A stretch of 64,000 nt of DNA from NCBI RefSeq assembly GCF_009208105.1, contig NZ_WFKL01000001.1:2666001-2730000 (forward strand), written 5' to 3'. Below are positions 17,260 through 27,236 of this stretch, in pieces (the stretch's first letter is position 1; the number at the start of each line of letters is the position of its first letter). The notes beneath the pieces are model-generated. The model saw only the letters and a list, made by a program, of their open reading frames with translations. It searched no databases and was not told the origin of the DNA. Source of the stretch: Rouxiella sp. S1S-2. GTDB lineage: Bacteria; Pseudomonadota; Gammaproteobacteria; Enterobacterales; Enterobacteriaceae. The position numbers and the translations under genes were made by a program.

Positions 17260-18321
17260 ATGACGCAGCTCGCCATTTCACATCTCGCCTTTCTTACGCC
17301 AGGTAATTATCCCGACGACGCGCCCTGGCAGGGGCTGGAAGAAACTTTACAGCTGTTCGAAACCGGTGAAAGGCTGGGATACAACGGTGCCTGGGTACGT
17401 CAGCGCCATCTTGAGCACGGCGTTTCATCAGCCAGCACATTTTTAGCGGCGGCCAGCCAGCGCACCAAAACTATCGAGCTGGGCACGGCGGTCATTCAGG
17501 TTGGCTATGAAAGCCCGTTCAGGCTGGCGGAAGATCTTTCTACTGTAGACGTGCTGTCGCGCGGACGTCTAAACGTTGGGCTTAGCGCAGGCCAACCCGC
17601 GCACGCCGAGCTATTGGGAGCCGAAGTTTTTAACGAAAATTGGCGCAACGAAGACTTCTCATATAATCGCGTTAAGCGACTGATTGATAATCTTAGCGGT
17701 CGCTATTTGGGTGATCAAGAGAGTTTTATCGAGTCTCCCGGCAACCGCCAGCGTCCGAGACTGCAGCCCTATGCCTCAGGACTGACCCATCGTTTGTGGT
17801 ACGGCGGTGGCTCGCTGCGATCGGTGAAATGGGCAGGGGAAAACAACCTGAACTTGCTGATTGGCAACCTGACGTCGGGCGAGAATACCGACGACTATTA
17901 TACCGCTCAACTCAGGCAGCTAGAGGTTTATCGCGCTGCTCTGGCGACCCACCATCATGCCAATGCTAACCCTACACCACGTATCGCGCGCGGCCGAGTG
18001 ATTGTGCCTTTCGACAGCGCCGACGCTGTAACCCGCCGTCGCTATACTGACTTTGCAGCCTCAAGACACGCGCGCACGCTTGCACCGCAGGGCGATCGCC
18101 GCACGCTGTTCTCACCGGACCTGGTTGGTAGTGCAGACCAAATTCTTGAACAACTGCACAAGGATCCCCTGCTGCATGAGTTGAGCGAGCTGCGAATCGA
18201 ACTGCCTTATGAATTCAACATTGAAGAGTATCAGCAGATCCTGACGGACTTTATCGAGCTGATTGCGCCGGAAATTGGCTGGAAGAAGGCGGCGTCCGAG
18301 TTAAATCAGACCGCCGCCTAA
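17260..18321 (+). CDS. Luciferase-like (LLM class) flavin monooxygenase
   Basis: The 353-residue TIM-barrel protein of the bacterial luciferase superfamily has GERLGYNGAWVRQRH, TIELGTAVIQVGYESPFRLAEDLSTVD and LSRGRLNVGLSAGQ, the flavin-side strands and helices of the family. Members use reduced FMN or F420 to oxidise varied substrates, including sulfonates, amines and aldehydes. No flavin reductase is adjacent, so the partner and substrate are unknown. It is convergent with the glucan synthase gene, whose stop is 9 bases away, and there is no strong terminator between them. Confidence 0.8.
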   Translation: MTQLAISHLAFLTPGNYPDDAPWQGLEETLQLFETGERLGYNGAWVRQRHLEHGVSSASTFLAAASQRTKTIELGTAVIQVGYESPFRLAEDLSTVDVLSRGRLNVGLSAGQPAHAELLGAEVFNENWRNEDFSYNRVKRLIDNLSGRYLGDQESFIESPGNRQRPRLQPYASGLTHRLWYGGGSLRSVKWAGENNLNLLIGNLTSGENTDDYYTAQLRQLEVYRAALATHHHANANPTPRIARGRVIVPFDSADAVTRRRYTDFAASRHARTLAPQGDRRTLFSPDLVGSADQILEQLHKDPLLHELSELRIELPYEFNIEEYQQILTDFIELIAPEIGWKKAASELNQTAA

Positions 18322-18329
18322 GAGGGGAT

Positions 18330-21300
18330 TTAAATCCATACCTCAACCACGTGCTGAACGCCGTCATCTTTAATCGGGATCATGGCGTCTGCTAATGGCT
18401 GTCCGTCGAGCATGACTCGGGCAAAACCTTCGGCGCGTTTAACCGTTATCTGATACTGGCTGCTGCCTTGCTGATAGGTCACACTCACCTGCGGCCAGTC
18501 GGCGGGCAATTGGGTAGTAATGGAGATAAATGCGCCGTGGCGTTTTATGCCCAGCAGTGATTCAACAATCAGACGATAGGCCCAGCCCGCCGAACCGGTA
18601 TACCAGCTCCAGCCGCCGCGGCCGACGTGTGGGTCTACGCTGTAGATGTCAGCGGTCATGACATAAGGTTCAACCTTATAGCGCTCGGCGGCGTCAGGGG
18701 TCAGGCTATGGTTAACCGGATTAATGGCCGCCCACAGCTGCCATGCGCGTTCGGTTTCGCCCATCTCGGCAAAGGCCATCACTGCCCAGATAGCGCCGTG
18801 CGTGTACTGACCACCGTTCTCGCGAACGCCTGGCAGGTAACCGCGTATGTAACCCGGATTAGGGCCTTCATCATTAAACGGCGGGGTAAGCAGTTTGATA
18901 AGCCCCGCGTTTTCATCAACCAGATGTTTATCGAGCGACGCCATGGCCTGTTTTGTCCGCTGCGGGTCTTCGGCACCCGCCAGCACCGCCCAACTCTGGG
19001 CAATGGCATCAATTTGGCACTCCTGATTTAAATGTGATCCTAAGGTTTCACCGCTGTCAAAGTAGCCGCGCAGATACCATTCGCCGTCCCAGGCGTGGTC
19101 ATAGAGATTTTGCTTAAGCTGTTTGCTCTGTTGTTGACACAGTTTGGCTACCTCGCTTTCGCCCAACTGTTCGGCCAGCACGGCAAAGCGTTGTAACACG
19201 TTGAGCAGGAAGAAACCAAGCCAGACGCTCTCACCCACGCCTTTTATACCGACGTTATTCATGCCGTCATTCCAGTCACCGCTGCCCATTAGCGGTAGCC
19301 CGTGTTGACCAAACTGCAATCCGTGCCTGATGGCGCGAACGCAGTGCTGGAACAGCGGCTCGCTCAATGCGCTCGGTAGAGGTTGTCCATAAAACGACTC
19401 TTCACCGGCGGCCAGCAGGCGCGTTTCGAGGTAGGTGACCGATTGACTGGCGATATCTAGGTCTCCGCTGATGTCGACATAGTGGCAAAGTGCCAGCGGC
19501 AGCCACAGATAATCGTCAGAGCAGCGGGTGCGAACGCCTCGACCGGTCGGCGGATGCCACCAGTGTTGCACGTCCCCTTCAACGAACTGACGGCTGGCGC
19601 AGAGCAAAATTTGCTCACGCATCCGCTCGGGTGCGGCATGTGCCAGCGCCAGTGAGTCCTGCAACTGGTCTCTAAAACCAAAGGCACCGCCCGACTGATA
19701 GTACCCGCTACGGGCCATGATTCGGCTGGCGAGAGTCTGATAAATCAGCCAGCCGTTCACCAGCAAATTTACCGCCGGTTCTGGCGTGATGACCTGAATT
19801 TTATCGAGGCGCTGGTGCCAGTAGTGATGAATACGGCACAGGGCCGAACGGGCGGCGTTCTCATTCAAAAATTGCTGAATCAGCTGCTCGGCGTCGTGGG
19901 CGTCTCTCCCTACGCCCAAGGCAAACACCAGCGTTCGCTGATCGCCATCAATCAGCGTCGTGGCGGACTGAACCGCGGCGCAAGGGTCAAATCCGGCACC
20001 GGTTTTATCCGAGAGCCGCTGCTGCTGCATTGCCGCAGGCAGTGCCAAAGAGCCGTTGCGGCCAATAAACTCACGGCGGTCTCCGCTGACCGAGCAATGC
20101 ACGCCCGTAACGGCAAAAAAGGCAGTACGCTCACTGTCGCTGCTGCCGTAGTGGTTGGTTGCCAACACGCCACAGCCGCCGCTAACGTTGGCCGATGAGG
20201 TAGCAATGTGCATCGCGGATTTTGAACGCAGATCCCCCAGCACCCACTCAACGTAACCGGTGGCGGAGAGTTTACGCGTGCGGCCCGAGACGTTGCTGAG
20301 GGTCAAAATAAACAGCTTAACCGGCGACGTTTCATCGACCAGCACTGTCAGTTCACTATCAATGCCTAAATGGCGGTGCTCAAATACGCTGTAGCCAAAC
20401 CCATGACGACTCAAATAGGCTGCGCCGCTTCGTATTGGCAGCGGCATTGGCGACCAGACTTCAGCGCTTTCTTCATCGCGTAGATAAAACGCCTCACCGC
20501 AGCCGTCGCTGACCGGGTCGTTCTCCCATGGGGTGAGTCGGTATTCGTGTGCATTCTCGAACCAGGTGTAGGCCTGTCCGCTTTCTGAAATAACGCAGCC
20601 AAAATTGTCGTTGGCAATCACGTTTGCCCACGGCGCGGGGGTGTTTATTTCATCATTAAGCAGAATTTGATACTCGCGCCCATCGGGCGAGAAACCGCCT
20701 AATCCGTTGAAATGGGTGAGTTGCTGGGTTTCGAAAATACGCGGCGCAAGATTGAGCGGCAGCAGGTTTTGCATCGGGGCCAGTTTTGGTTGAATGTTTT
20801 GCGAAGGCTGCATTATCTGATTCAGCTGATCGACCAATTCCCCGCTGTTGTCGTCGAGGTTGATGACCGCAACACTCATCAGCAGCGTCAAATCTTCCGG
20901 CGGGATGTGCTCACTAATCCTGACAAAAATACCGCCATTTTTATCAATCAGGCTAGATTCTGCACCTGCCGCTACTCGATTAAGAATTTCGTTATGCAGT
21001 TCCTGCTGGTAGCCCTCGTGCGAGTTGTTGAGAATAACCAAATCTACCGCCAGGCCTTTTAATCTCCAGTAGCTGTGCGCCTGAATCAGCGTGGCAACCA
21101 ACGGGATGTTCTCGACACGGGTAATCATCAATAAGACGATAGGGAAATCACCGGAAAGTGAATGGCTCCACAGGGAAGACTGTCCGCGTCGGTTACGCAT
21201 TAGCGTTTGCGCATCGGCACGCATTTCGGCACTGGGGAAAATAATCGAACCCGCCAGTCGGTTAAACAGATTCGCCTGTTCTTCGTTAGCGTTGATCTGC

Positions 21301-24300
21301 CTCAGAGCGACCTGACTGTGCGAACGTGCGATATTAAATACACGGTCGGCGATATTATTATCGCGATATTTCTCCATCATCGACAGACTTTGAGCGCGCG
21401 TTTCAGAAATGCCGTAAACCATATCAATCACCAGCGGTACGCCAGGTTTAAGCACCACGCGCTGGCGAATAGACAAAATGGGGTCCAGAACCGGTCCCTC
21501 GCTGTTGTCGAGGGGGCCGGCATTACGCATAGCCAGCGGTGATGCCGGAGTCTGACCACGGCCAATGAAAGCAGCGCGGTCGGTCGCGAAGGAGGTTTCT
21601 CGCTCGATTTCGCCGTGAATGGCATTCATGTGAAACAGCCACGGACAGGCCTCACTCTCTTCACGCGGACGCCGATGACAGAGGATACCTTCACGGTCCT
21701 GCACCAGTTCGGTTTGCACAAACAGGTTGCTGAAGGCCCGATGCGCCATATCGTTGGCCAGCGGTGCGAGCACGACCTCCGTGTAGGTAGTGACTTCTAG
21801 CGTTCGCGGTTGGCGACCGCGGTGGGTCAAGGTCATGCGCCTTATTTCTACGTCGTCCTCGGGTGAGACTACAATTTTGGTATTGATGCTCAACGTGCCG
21901 TCGGTACGCATAAACTCGACGCCGGCATCGGTAAACACGGCCTGATAATCGCCGTGGGTATTGCCAAGCGGTTGCCAGGTATTGCTGAAAACCTCACCAC
22001 TTTTAGGGTCATAGAGGTAGCAAAACGCGCCGTAGTTATCGCGCGTAGCATCTGACCGCCAGCGGGTGAGCGCCAAATTACGCCAAGTGCTGTAACTGCC
22101 GCCGGTCTGGGTGACCATCAGATGATATTGGGTGTTGGAGAGCAACTGAACTTCGGGAACGGGACTGTCAACGCGGCTAAACTGCCTGAGGTCAAAGCTG
22201 ACCTTTTGCAGCGCGTCGAGGGTATCAAATTGCCGCCGCGGGCTGTAAAGCGTGAGTGCGTCCGGCACGCGCTCCTGCAACAACGGAAGTGCAGACTGGA
22301 ACAGCGGATTCTCGGCAAAACGTTCAACCATCGGCGAATTGAGCAACGTATGTGACAGTGCCAGAAAACTCATGCCCTGATGGTGCGCCATATAAGTACG
22401 CACCGTGGAGAAGGTTTCGCCATGATTAAGCCGCGAGCGGGAATAATCCAATGCCTCATAGAAACCGTATTTACCGCGCGCACCTAAACTTTCGAGGCGC
22501 AGCAAATTGGTGATGGCAGCCTGAGGGTCGATGATGAGTGCCATAATGGTGGCGTAGGGAGCCACGACCATGTCCTCGCCGAGGCCGCGTTTCAGCCCGA
22601 GTCCCGGTACGCCAAAGGCTCGATACTGATAGTTTTGACCGGGATCGAAAGCCGCGTAGGCCGATTCAGAAACACCCCACGGCACATTGTGCTCATCTGC
22701 CCAGGCAATTTGTCGATTTACCGCCGCGCGGCACATCTGCACCAGTAGCGTATTGGGATAGGCAGGCATCACCAGCTGCGGCATCAGATATTCAAACATC
22801 GAGCCGCTCCACGACATCAAAGAGGGCTGTTTATCAAGCACGGTAAACAACCTGCCGAGTGCAAACCAGCTCTTCAACGGCAGTTGATTGGTTGCAATAG
22901 TGAAAAAACTGGTCAGGCGTATTTCAGACGGCAGCAGGTCATAATTTCCGCCATCGAGCTTGTTGGTTTCGCAGTTATAGCCAACGCTGAGCAGCTCGGT
23001 TGTTTTCTTGTAGAGGAACTTGAAGTCCATCAGGGCGTGTTCCTGAAGACGCTGTTCAAGCTCGTTGATCAACACCAGCCGTTTACGCGCCAGATTCACC
23101 GCCAAAGCAATTTTGTTTTGATCAAGCCCCGGCACTTTATATTCAAGCTGAGACAGGGCACGCAGTGACGGCACTTTTTTGCCTACCGGTTCGTGCTGCA
23201 TCCAGATAAATAGCAGCTCCCACTCTTGGCAGAACCCGGCTAACTGCTGATTAAGCTCACCCAGCCACTGACTGTTGCTGTCTGGCAATAGCGCAGAAGA
23301 TACGCCGAGCATGGTATTGAGCTCGCTAAACATTTTGTGCATCGGCAACTGCGTGGCGGTTATCCAATGCTTACGCAGGGTGCACAGTCCGTCTCGCAGA
23401 CGTGGATTAGCCTCCATTTCAATCAGCAGCAGTGTATCTTCAAGCCCGGCTAGCATCTGCGCGGCGTCGAACACAGGCGCATCACGCAGACCGGCAATTC
23501 CGCTGGCAAGCACCAACAAATGCCCCGCCAGGTTGCCGCTGTCTACGCTCGAGACATAGCGGGGATTAAGCGGTGCCAGCGTGCGCGTGTCATACCAGTT
23601 ATAAAGATGGCCGCGATAGTGCTCGAGCTTGTCCAGCGTGTCGAGCGTCGAGCCGGTGCGCTGTAGCATGGCTCCCTGAGTGAGATAGCCAAAGTCCATG
23701 GCGGTCATATTGGCCAGCAACGAAAGACCAATGTTGGTCGGCGAGGTGCGATGGGCAATTTTAGGTTCAGGTACTTCCTGAAAATTATCCGGCGGCAGCC
23801 AGTTTTCTTGTTGATTAACAAACGTAGAGAAATAGGACCAAGTTTCACGGCTTGTGCGGCGCAGGAACGTGCGTTGGGTGGTGTAAATTTTTGCCGCAGG
23901 CTTGGGGGGGGCCTTGCTTAACCACCCTAGCAGCAGAGGGGCTACCAGCCAAATCAGGCCCAAAGGTCCGGCAAGCCACATAAGTATGGGGTTGTAGTGC
24001 ATGACCAAAAGGCTCAGCAGGATGGCGGCCAGCGGATTCACCCACATGACCCGGTAAAGATTTTCTGACGAAATGGCGTAACGCGGTTTGTTGACATCAC
24101 TGCTGCTGGCCCATTCATGCAGGTGCTTATGGCTGACGTTTAACCGCCACAGGGTGATGATAATCGCTTTGAGGGTGTAGTAACTTTCATGCGGTAAGGT
24201 GGCAATATAGAGGCCGATACGCAGCAGTCGTGAAATAATACCCAACGTCACCGATTTAACATGCGGAGCGAGCCTGGCCTGCGCGCCCTTGTTCAATAGG

Positions 24301-26897
24301 TTCAGCAGAAGGGCCGCGGCGCTCGGCAACAGCAGCAGGGTGATAATAAACGTAAGCCAATAATCCCCGTTGGGCACCCAGACCAGTGCACTAACCAGCA
24401 TGATCAACAGTGATGGCGCGGCCAGACTACGACGCAGGTTATCGAGCAGTTTCCAGCGCGACAACATGCTGAGCGGATTGGCGCAGTGATTGCCGTCGGC
24501 CTGTTTTACCCGCAGCCGCAGCCAGTTCAGCAACTGCCAGTCGCCGCGTATCCAGCGGGTACGGCGCGCCACGTCGACCAGATAATTAGCCGGATACTGT
24601 TCATACAGCACCACGTCGCTCAACACGCCAGAGCGCGCATAGCAGCCCTCAAGTAAATCATGACTGAGCACCAGATTTTCGGGGCAGGTATTTTCATTGG
24701 CACGGGTGAATATATCGACGTCGTAAATTCCTTTGCCAACAAAAGAGCCTTCACCAAATATATCCTGATAAATATCAGAAGACATGGAGGTGTACGGGTC
24801 GGTACCTGGCAGGCTGCTGCTGATTGCCGCATAGCGACTTTGCCCATAGCGGGGTATTTCCTCGGCAAGCCGTGGCTGAAGAATGCCGTAGCCCTTAACC
24901 ACGCGCATCAACTCAGGACTGTAAACGGGCCGGTTAAGCGGATGCGCCATAGTGGCAACCAGTTGATGAGCATGGTCACGGGGCAAAATAGTGTCGCTGT
25001 CGAGAGTAATGACGTATTTAATGCCTGCGAGCTGCTGCGGCGTAGCACCCACGTTGGTGGTGAACATGTTTTCTGCGCCACGCAGCCAGCGGTTAAGCGC
25101 GGAGAGTTTGCCGCGCTTGCGCTCGTACCCCATCCATACGCCCTGTGCCAGATTGAGTAGACTTTCGCGGTGCAGCAGGGTAAATCGGTTGGCTTCGTCG
25201 GGGGAATAGCGCCGATTAAGCTGATTTATTTTGTCGCTAGCATACTCCAGCAGCGTGTCGTCGGTGTGCAGCGTGGCGGTTTTACTGTCGAAGAAGTCGG
25301 CGATCAGCGCGAAATAAAGATGTTGATGGCTGTTGCCGAGATAGCAGACCTCAAGACTGTTAATCAGTTTGTCGATCCCGCTGCGGCTGCCGAGCAGGCA
25401 AGGGATCGCCACCAGCGTGCTGTGCTCAATGGGAATAGCCTGTGAAAAATCCATACGCGGCAGTGCACGCGGGGTGCGGGTGCGGCTTGCCGTTTCATTC
25501 AGCAATTCCATGACGAACTGACTGCACATTATTACGATAGGAATAAGCAGCAACCACAGCGTCCAGCCCATTCCACTGCTGTGGGTCTCGTAAAGCAGGT
25601 TGGCGGTGAGCGCCGTGATAAGCAGGCTTAGACTGCCGAGCCATGACAGCAGCGGCGTTTTATTCATCTGATGCCGGAAATAGTTGGTCAACGAGTAGCG
25701 AATGTTGAGCTGCTTCTCCAGCTCAACGCGGCCGGAGTCAACCAGGTAATAGCCGACGTGCCGCTGCTGGCTGTGTTCTTGCGCTTGTAGGCTCATGGTC
25801 ACAACTTTGCTCGCCACTTCTGTTTCAGAATATCGGCAGTGTCGCGCCAATTTTTCAATCACGTGACGGTAGTTGTCACGGGTGGCAAATGACATGTCTG
25901 GATAGACCCCGGCCGGATCCTGTTGAAGCGTTTTCTCAACTTCACTGACGCTTTCTGCAAAGTCGGCCCAGTTCATCTCGTTGAGCTTACGCAGACCGGC
26001 GATACTATTGCTCACCGAAAGCTGGCTTAATGCCAACTGCTGATTAAAACGCACGATCAGTTCGGCCGAATTCAAGCCCACCTCTGCCAGGCGTTGTTCA
26101 ATCCAGGTAAGCGGCAGCGCCAGCATAGTGCCGTGACCCTGTAACCTACGCACCAACTCTGCAACAAAGGCACTGGTGCGCGGCGGATTAGTGCGCGCCA
26201 TGTCGGCAATAACGATGATCAGGCCTGTCGGATCGTTTTCAGCGCTGTCCTGGATTTTAGTCGCCCAGTGCTCCGCCAGATTGCGGTCTTGCTGTGCCTT
26301 TGTCACCTCAATACTAATGCGGCGCAGATTCTCGATTAACGCCAGCCGCAACATGCCGGGAAACGCCCACAGCTCACCAAGCTTCAGCGGAGTCACTTTC
26401 TGATAGGCCGCAATGAAGCGCGTTAACGTGCTGGCATCCCAATGACCGTCACTGTGGGCAATGGCCTCGGTAGCGATATCATAAATGCGTGGGCAGCTGT
26501 GTGGACTGACCAGAGTGGGCAAACCCATGCCAAAGTTTTTTGGCAACAGCTGACGGACAAGTCGTATATGTTCTTCAATCAGATAAAAGTTATCGAGCAG
26601 CCATTCGGCGGCGGGCGCGATACTTTTGTCACCGCCTGAGCTCAGAATGTTGCAGTTGCGCGATAACAGCGCTTCGCTATCAGTCAGGCGGTTTAATAAA
26701 TAGTAAGGCGCTTTTTTGGTTGAAAGCTTGTGCGACTGTGCAAGTATTTCGCCGTATCTTTCCATCTGATCGATAGAAAAAATTTCGGCCGCAATCGGGG
26801 CAATCTCGCGATCGTCTTTGTTGTCGCTTAACGTTATTCCCTGTGAGGCTTGGGGGACCCTTTGGTTCTTAATCCATTGAACGAAAGCCATTTTCAC
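18330..26897 (-). CDS. ndvB: Cyclic beta-1,2-glucan synthase (NdvB/ChvB type)
   Basis: A giant protein of about 2,855 residues, full length for NdvB/ChvB. The order is: N-terminal cytoplasmic region; membrane segments near 415-470; a GT84 glycosyltransferase-2-like domain (TLDSDTILPRDH); several more membrane segments; a glycoamylase-like domain (SGSMFEYLMPQLV, GLGLKRGLGEDMVVAP); and two tandem beta-sandwich/GH94 modules. The last ends in a catalytic barrel with MGSGDWNDGMNNVG. NdvB primes, elongates, sets length and cyclises periplasmic glucans important for osmoadaptation and host interaction in rhizobia and Brucella. The GTG at 26897 is preferred, with GAGG 10 bases before. GTG at 26957 and ATG at 26891 are alternatives. 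No ndvA exporter is nearby. Small palindromes at 26913-26922 and 26947-26960 lie just upstream. Confidence 0.9.
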   Translation of the reverse strand: MKMAFVQWIKNQRVPQASQGITLSDNKDDREIAPIAAEIFSIDQMERYGEILAQSHKLSTKKAPYYLLNRLTDSEALLSRNCNILSSGGDKSIAPAAEWLLDNFYLIEEHIRLVRQLLPKNFGMGLPTLVSPHSCPRIYDIATEAIAHSDGHWDASTLTRFIAAYQKVTPLKLGELWAFPGMLRLALIENLRRISIEVTKAQQDRNLAEHWATKIQDSAENDPTGLIIVIADMARTNPPRTSAFVAELVRRLQGHGTMLALPLTWIEQRLAEVGLNSAELIVRFNQQLALSQLSVSNSIAGLRKLNEMNWADFAESVSEVEKTLQQDPAGVYPDMSFATRDNYRHVIEKLARHCRYSETEVASKVVTMSLQAQEHSQQRHVGYYLVDSGRVELEKQLNIRYSLTNYFRHQMNKTPLLSWLGSLSLLITALTANLLYETHSSGMGWTLWLLLIPIVIMCSQFVMELLNETASRTRTPRALPRMDFSQAIPIEHSTLVAIPCLLGSRSGIDKLINSLEVCYLGNSHQHLYFALIADFFDSKTATLHTDDTLLEYASDKINQLNRRYSPDEANRFTLLHRESLLNLAQGVWMGYERKRGKLSALNRWLRGAENMFTTNVGATPQQLAGIKYVITLDSDTILPRDHAHQLVATMAHPLNRPVYSPELMRVVKGYGILQPRLAEEIPRYGQSRYAAISSSLPGTDPYTSMSSDIYQDIFGEGSFVGKGIYDVDIFTRANENTCPENLVLSHDLLEGCYARSGVLSDVVLYEQYPANYLVDVARRTRWIRGDWQLLNWLRLRVKQADGNHCANPLSMLSRWKLLDNLRRSLAAPSLLIMLVSALVWVPNGDYWLTFIITLLLLPSAAALLLNLLNKGAQARLAPHVKSVTLGIISRLLRIGLYIATLPHESYYTLKAIIITLWRLNVSHKHLHEWASSSDVNKPRYAISSENLYRVMWVNPLAAILLSLLVMHYNPILMWLAGPLGLIWLVAPLLLGWLSKAPPKPAAKIYTTQRTFLRRTSRETWSYFSTFVNQQENWLPPDNFQEVPEPKIAHRTSPTNIGLSLLANMTAMDFGYLTQGAMLQRTGSTLDTLDKLEHYRGHLYNWYDTRTLAPLNPRYVSSVDSGNLAGHLLVLASGIAGLRDAPVFDAAQMLAGLEDTLLLIEMEANPRLRDGLCTLRKHWITATQLPMHKMFSELNTMLGVSSALLPDSNSQWLGELNQQLAGFCQEWELLFIWMQHEPVGKKVPSLRALSQLEYKVPGLDQNKIALAVNLARKRLVLINELEQRLQEHALMDFKFLYKKTTELLSVGYNCETNKLDGGNYDLLPSEIRLTSFFTIATNQLPLKSWFALGRLFTVLDKQPSLMSWSGSMFEYLMPQLVMPAYPNTLLVQMCRAAVNRQIAWADEHNVPWGVSESAYAAFDPGQNYQYRAFGVPGLGLKRGLGEDMVVAPYATIMALIIDPQAAITNLLRLESLGARGKYGFYEALDYSRSRLNHGETFSTVRTYMAHHQGMSFLALSHTLLNSPMVERFAENPLFQSALPLLQERVPDALTLYSPRRQFDTLDALQKVSFDLRQFSRVDSPVPEVQLLSNTQYHLMVTQTGGSYSTWRNLALTRWRSDATRDNYGAFCYLYDPKSGEVFSNTWQPLGNTHGDYQAVFTDAGVEFMRTDGTLSINTKIVVSPEDDVEIRRMTLTHRGRQPRTLEVTTYTEVVLAPLANDMAHRAFSNLFVQTELVQDREGILCHRRPREESEACPWLFHMNAIHGEIERETSFATDRAAFIGRGQTPASPLAMRNAGPLDNSEGPVLDPILSIRQRVVLKPGVPLVIDMVYGISETRAQSLSMMEKYRDNNIADRVFNIARSHSQVALRQINANEEQANLFNRLAGSIIFPSAEMRADAQTLMRNRRGQSSLWSHSLSGDFPIVLLMITRVENIPLVATLIQAHSYWRLKGLAVDLVILNNSHEGYQQELHNEILNRVAAGAESSLIDKNGGIFVRISEHIPPEDLTLLMSVAVINLDDNSGELVDQLNQIMQPSQNIQPKLAPMQNLLPLNLAPRIFETQQLTHFNGLGGFSPDGREYQILLNDEINTPAPWANVIANDNFGCVISESGQAYTWFENAHEYRLTPWENDPVSDGCGEAFYLRDEESAEVWSPMPLPIRSGAAYLSRHGFGYSVFEHRHLGIDSELTVLVDETSPVKLFILTLSNVSGRTRKLSATGYVEWVLGDLRSKSAMHIATSSANVSGGCGVLATNHYGSSDSERTAFFAVTGVHCSVSGDRREFIGRNGSLALPAAMQQQRLSDKTGAGFDPCAAVQSATTLIDGDQRTLVFALGVGRDAHDAEQLIQQFLNENAARSALCRIHHYWHQRLDKIQVITPEPAVNLLVNGWLIYQTLASRIMARSGYYQSGGAFGFRDQLQDSLALAHAAPERMREQILLCASRQFVEGDVQHWWHPPTGRGVRTRCSDDYLWLPLALCHYVDISGDLDIASQSVTYLETRLLAAGEESFYGQPLPSALSEPLFQHCVRAIRHGLQFGQHGLPLMGSGDWNDGMNNVGIKGVGESVWLGFFLLNVLQRFAVLAEQLGESEVAKLCQQQSKQLKQNLYDHAWDGEWYLRGYFDSGETLGSHLNQECQIDAIAQSWAVLAGAEDPQRTKQAMASLDKHLVDENAGLIKLLTPPFNDEGPNPGYIRGYLPGVRENGGQYTHGAIWAVMAFAEMGETERAWQLWAAINPVNHSLTPDAAERYKVEPYVMTADIYSVDPHVGRGGWSWYTGSAGWAYRLIVESLLGIKRHGAFISITTQLPADWPQVSVTYQQGSSQYQITVKRAEGFARVMLDGQPLADAMIPIKDDGVQHVVEVWI

Positions 26898-27236
26898 AAA
26901 AATTTTTCCTCGTGCGTACGCAAGAGGAGGGACATGGTAAACGTAATGAGTACGCACTCAAGGGTGGATGAAGAGATCGTTTGAAATCTTCATGGAGCAG
27001 CTAATAAAGAGATAGCCGGATGGTCAAATTATAGCAGCTAAACCGCCGGTCTCTGGGGGAGGCCGTATTCTGGCTCGTTCATTTTGTCCGAAAGTGTCCT
27101 TTACTTGGCTTTCCACTGCTTACAGCACTTGCGCTTCAGCATACCACTTCTGCAATCAACGGTTTATATGGGTTTACTTCCTTTATCATCCGCCTGTTTT
27201 GGCGTGCTGGTGTGCGTATTTGGCGCTAAAAAATTC
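26898..27236. other. Intergenic region upstream of ndvB
   Basis: About 340 bases between the glucan synthase start and the end of the MocR gene, which is transcribed in the same direction. It contains the palindromes TGCGTACGCA (26913-26922) and TGAGT/ACTCA (26947-26960). No gene or structured RNA was recognised. The ndvB promoter is expected here. Confidence 0.45.

Noticed and set aside
24660..25160. 166-codon plus-strand frame inside ndvB
   Set aside because: It is antisense to the conserved GT84 segment of the synthase, and its product has no family features.
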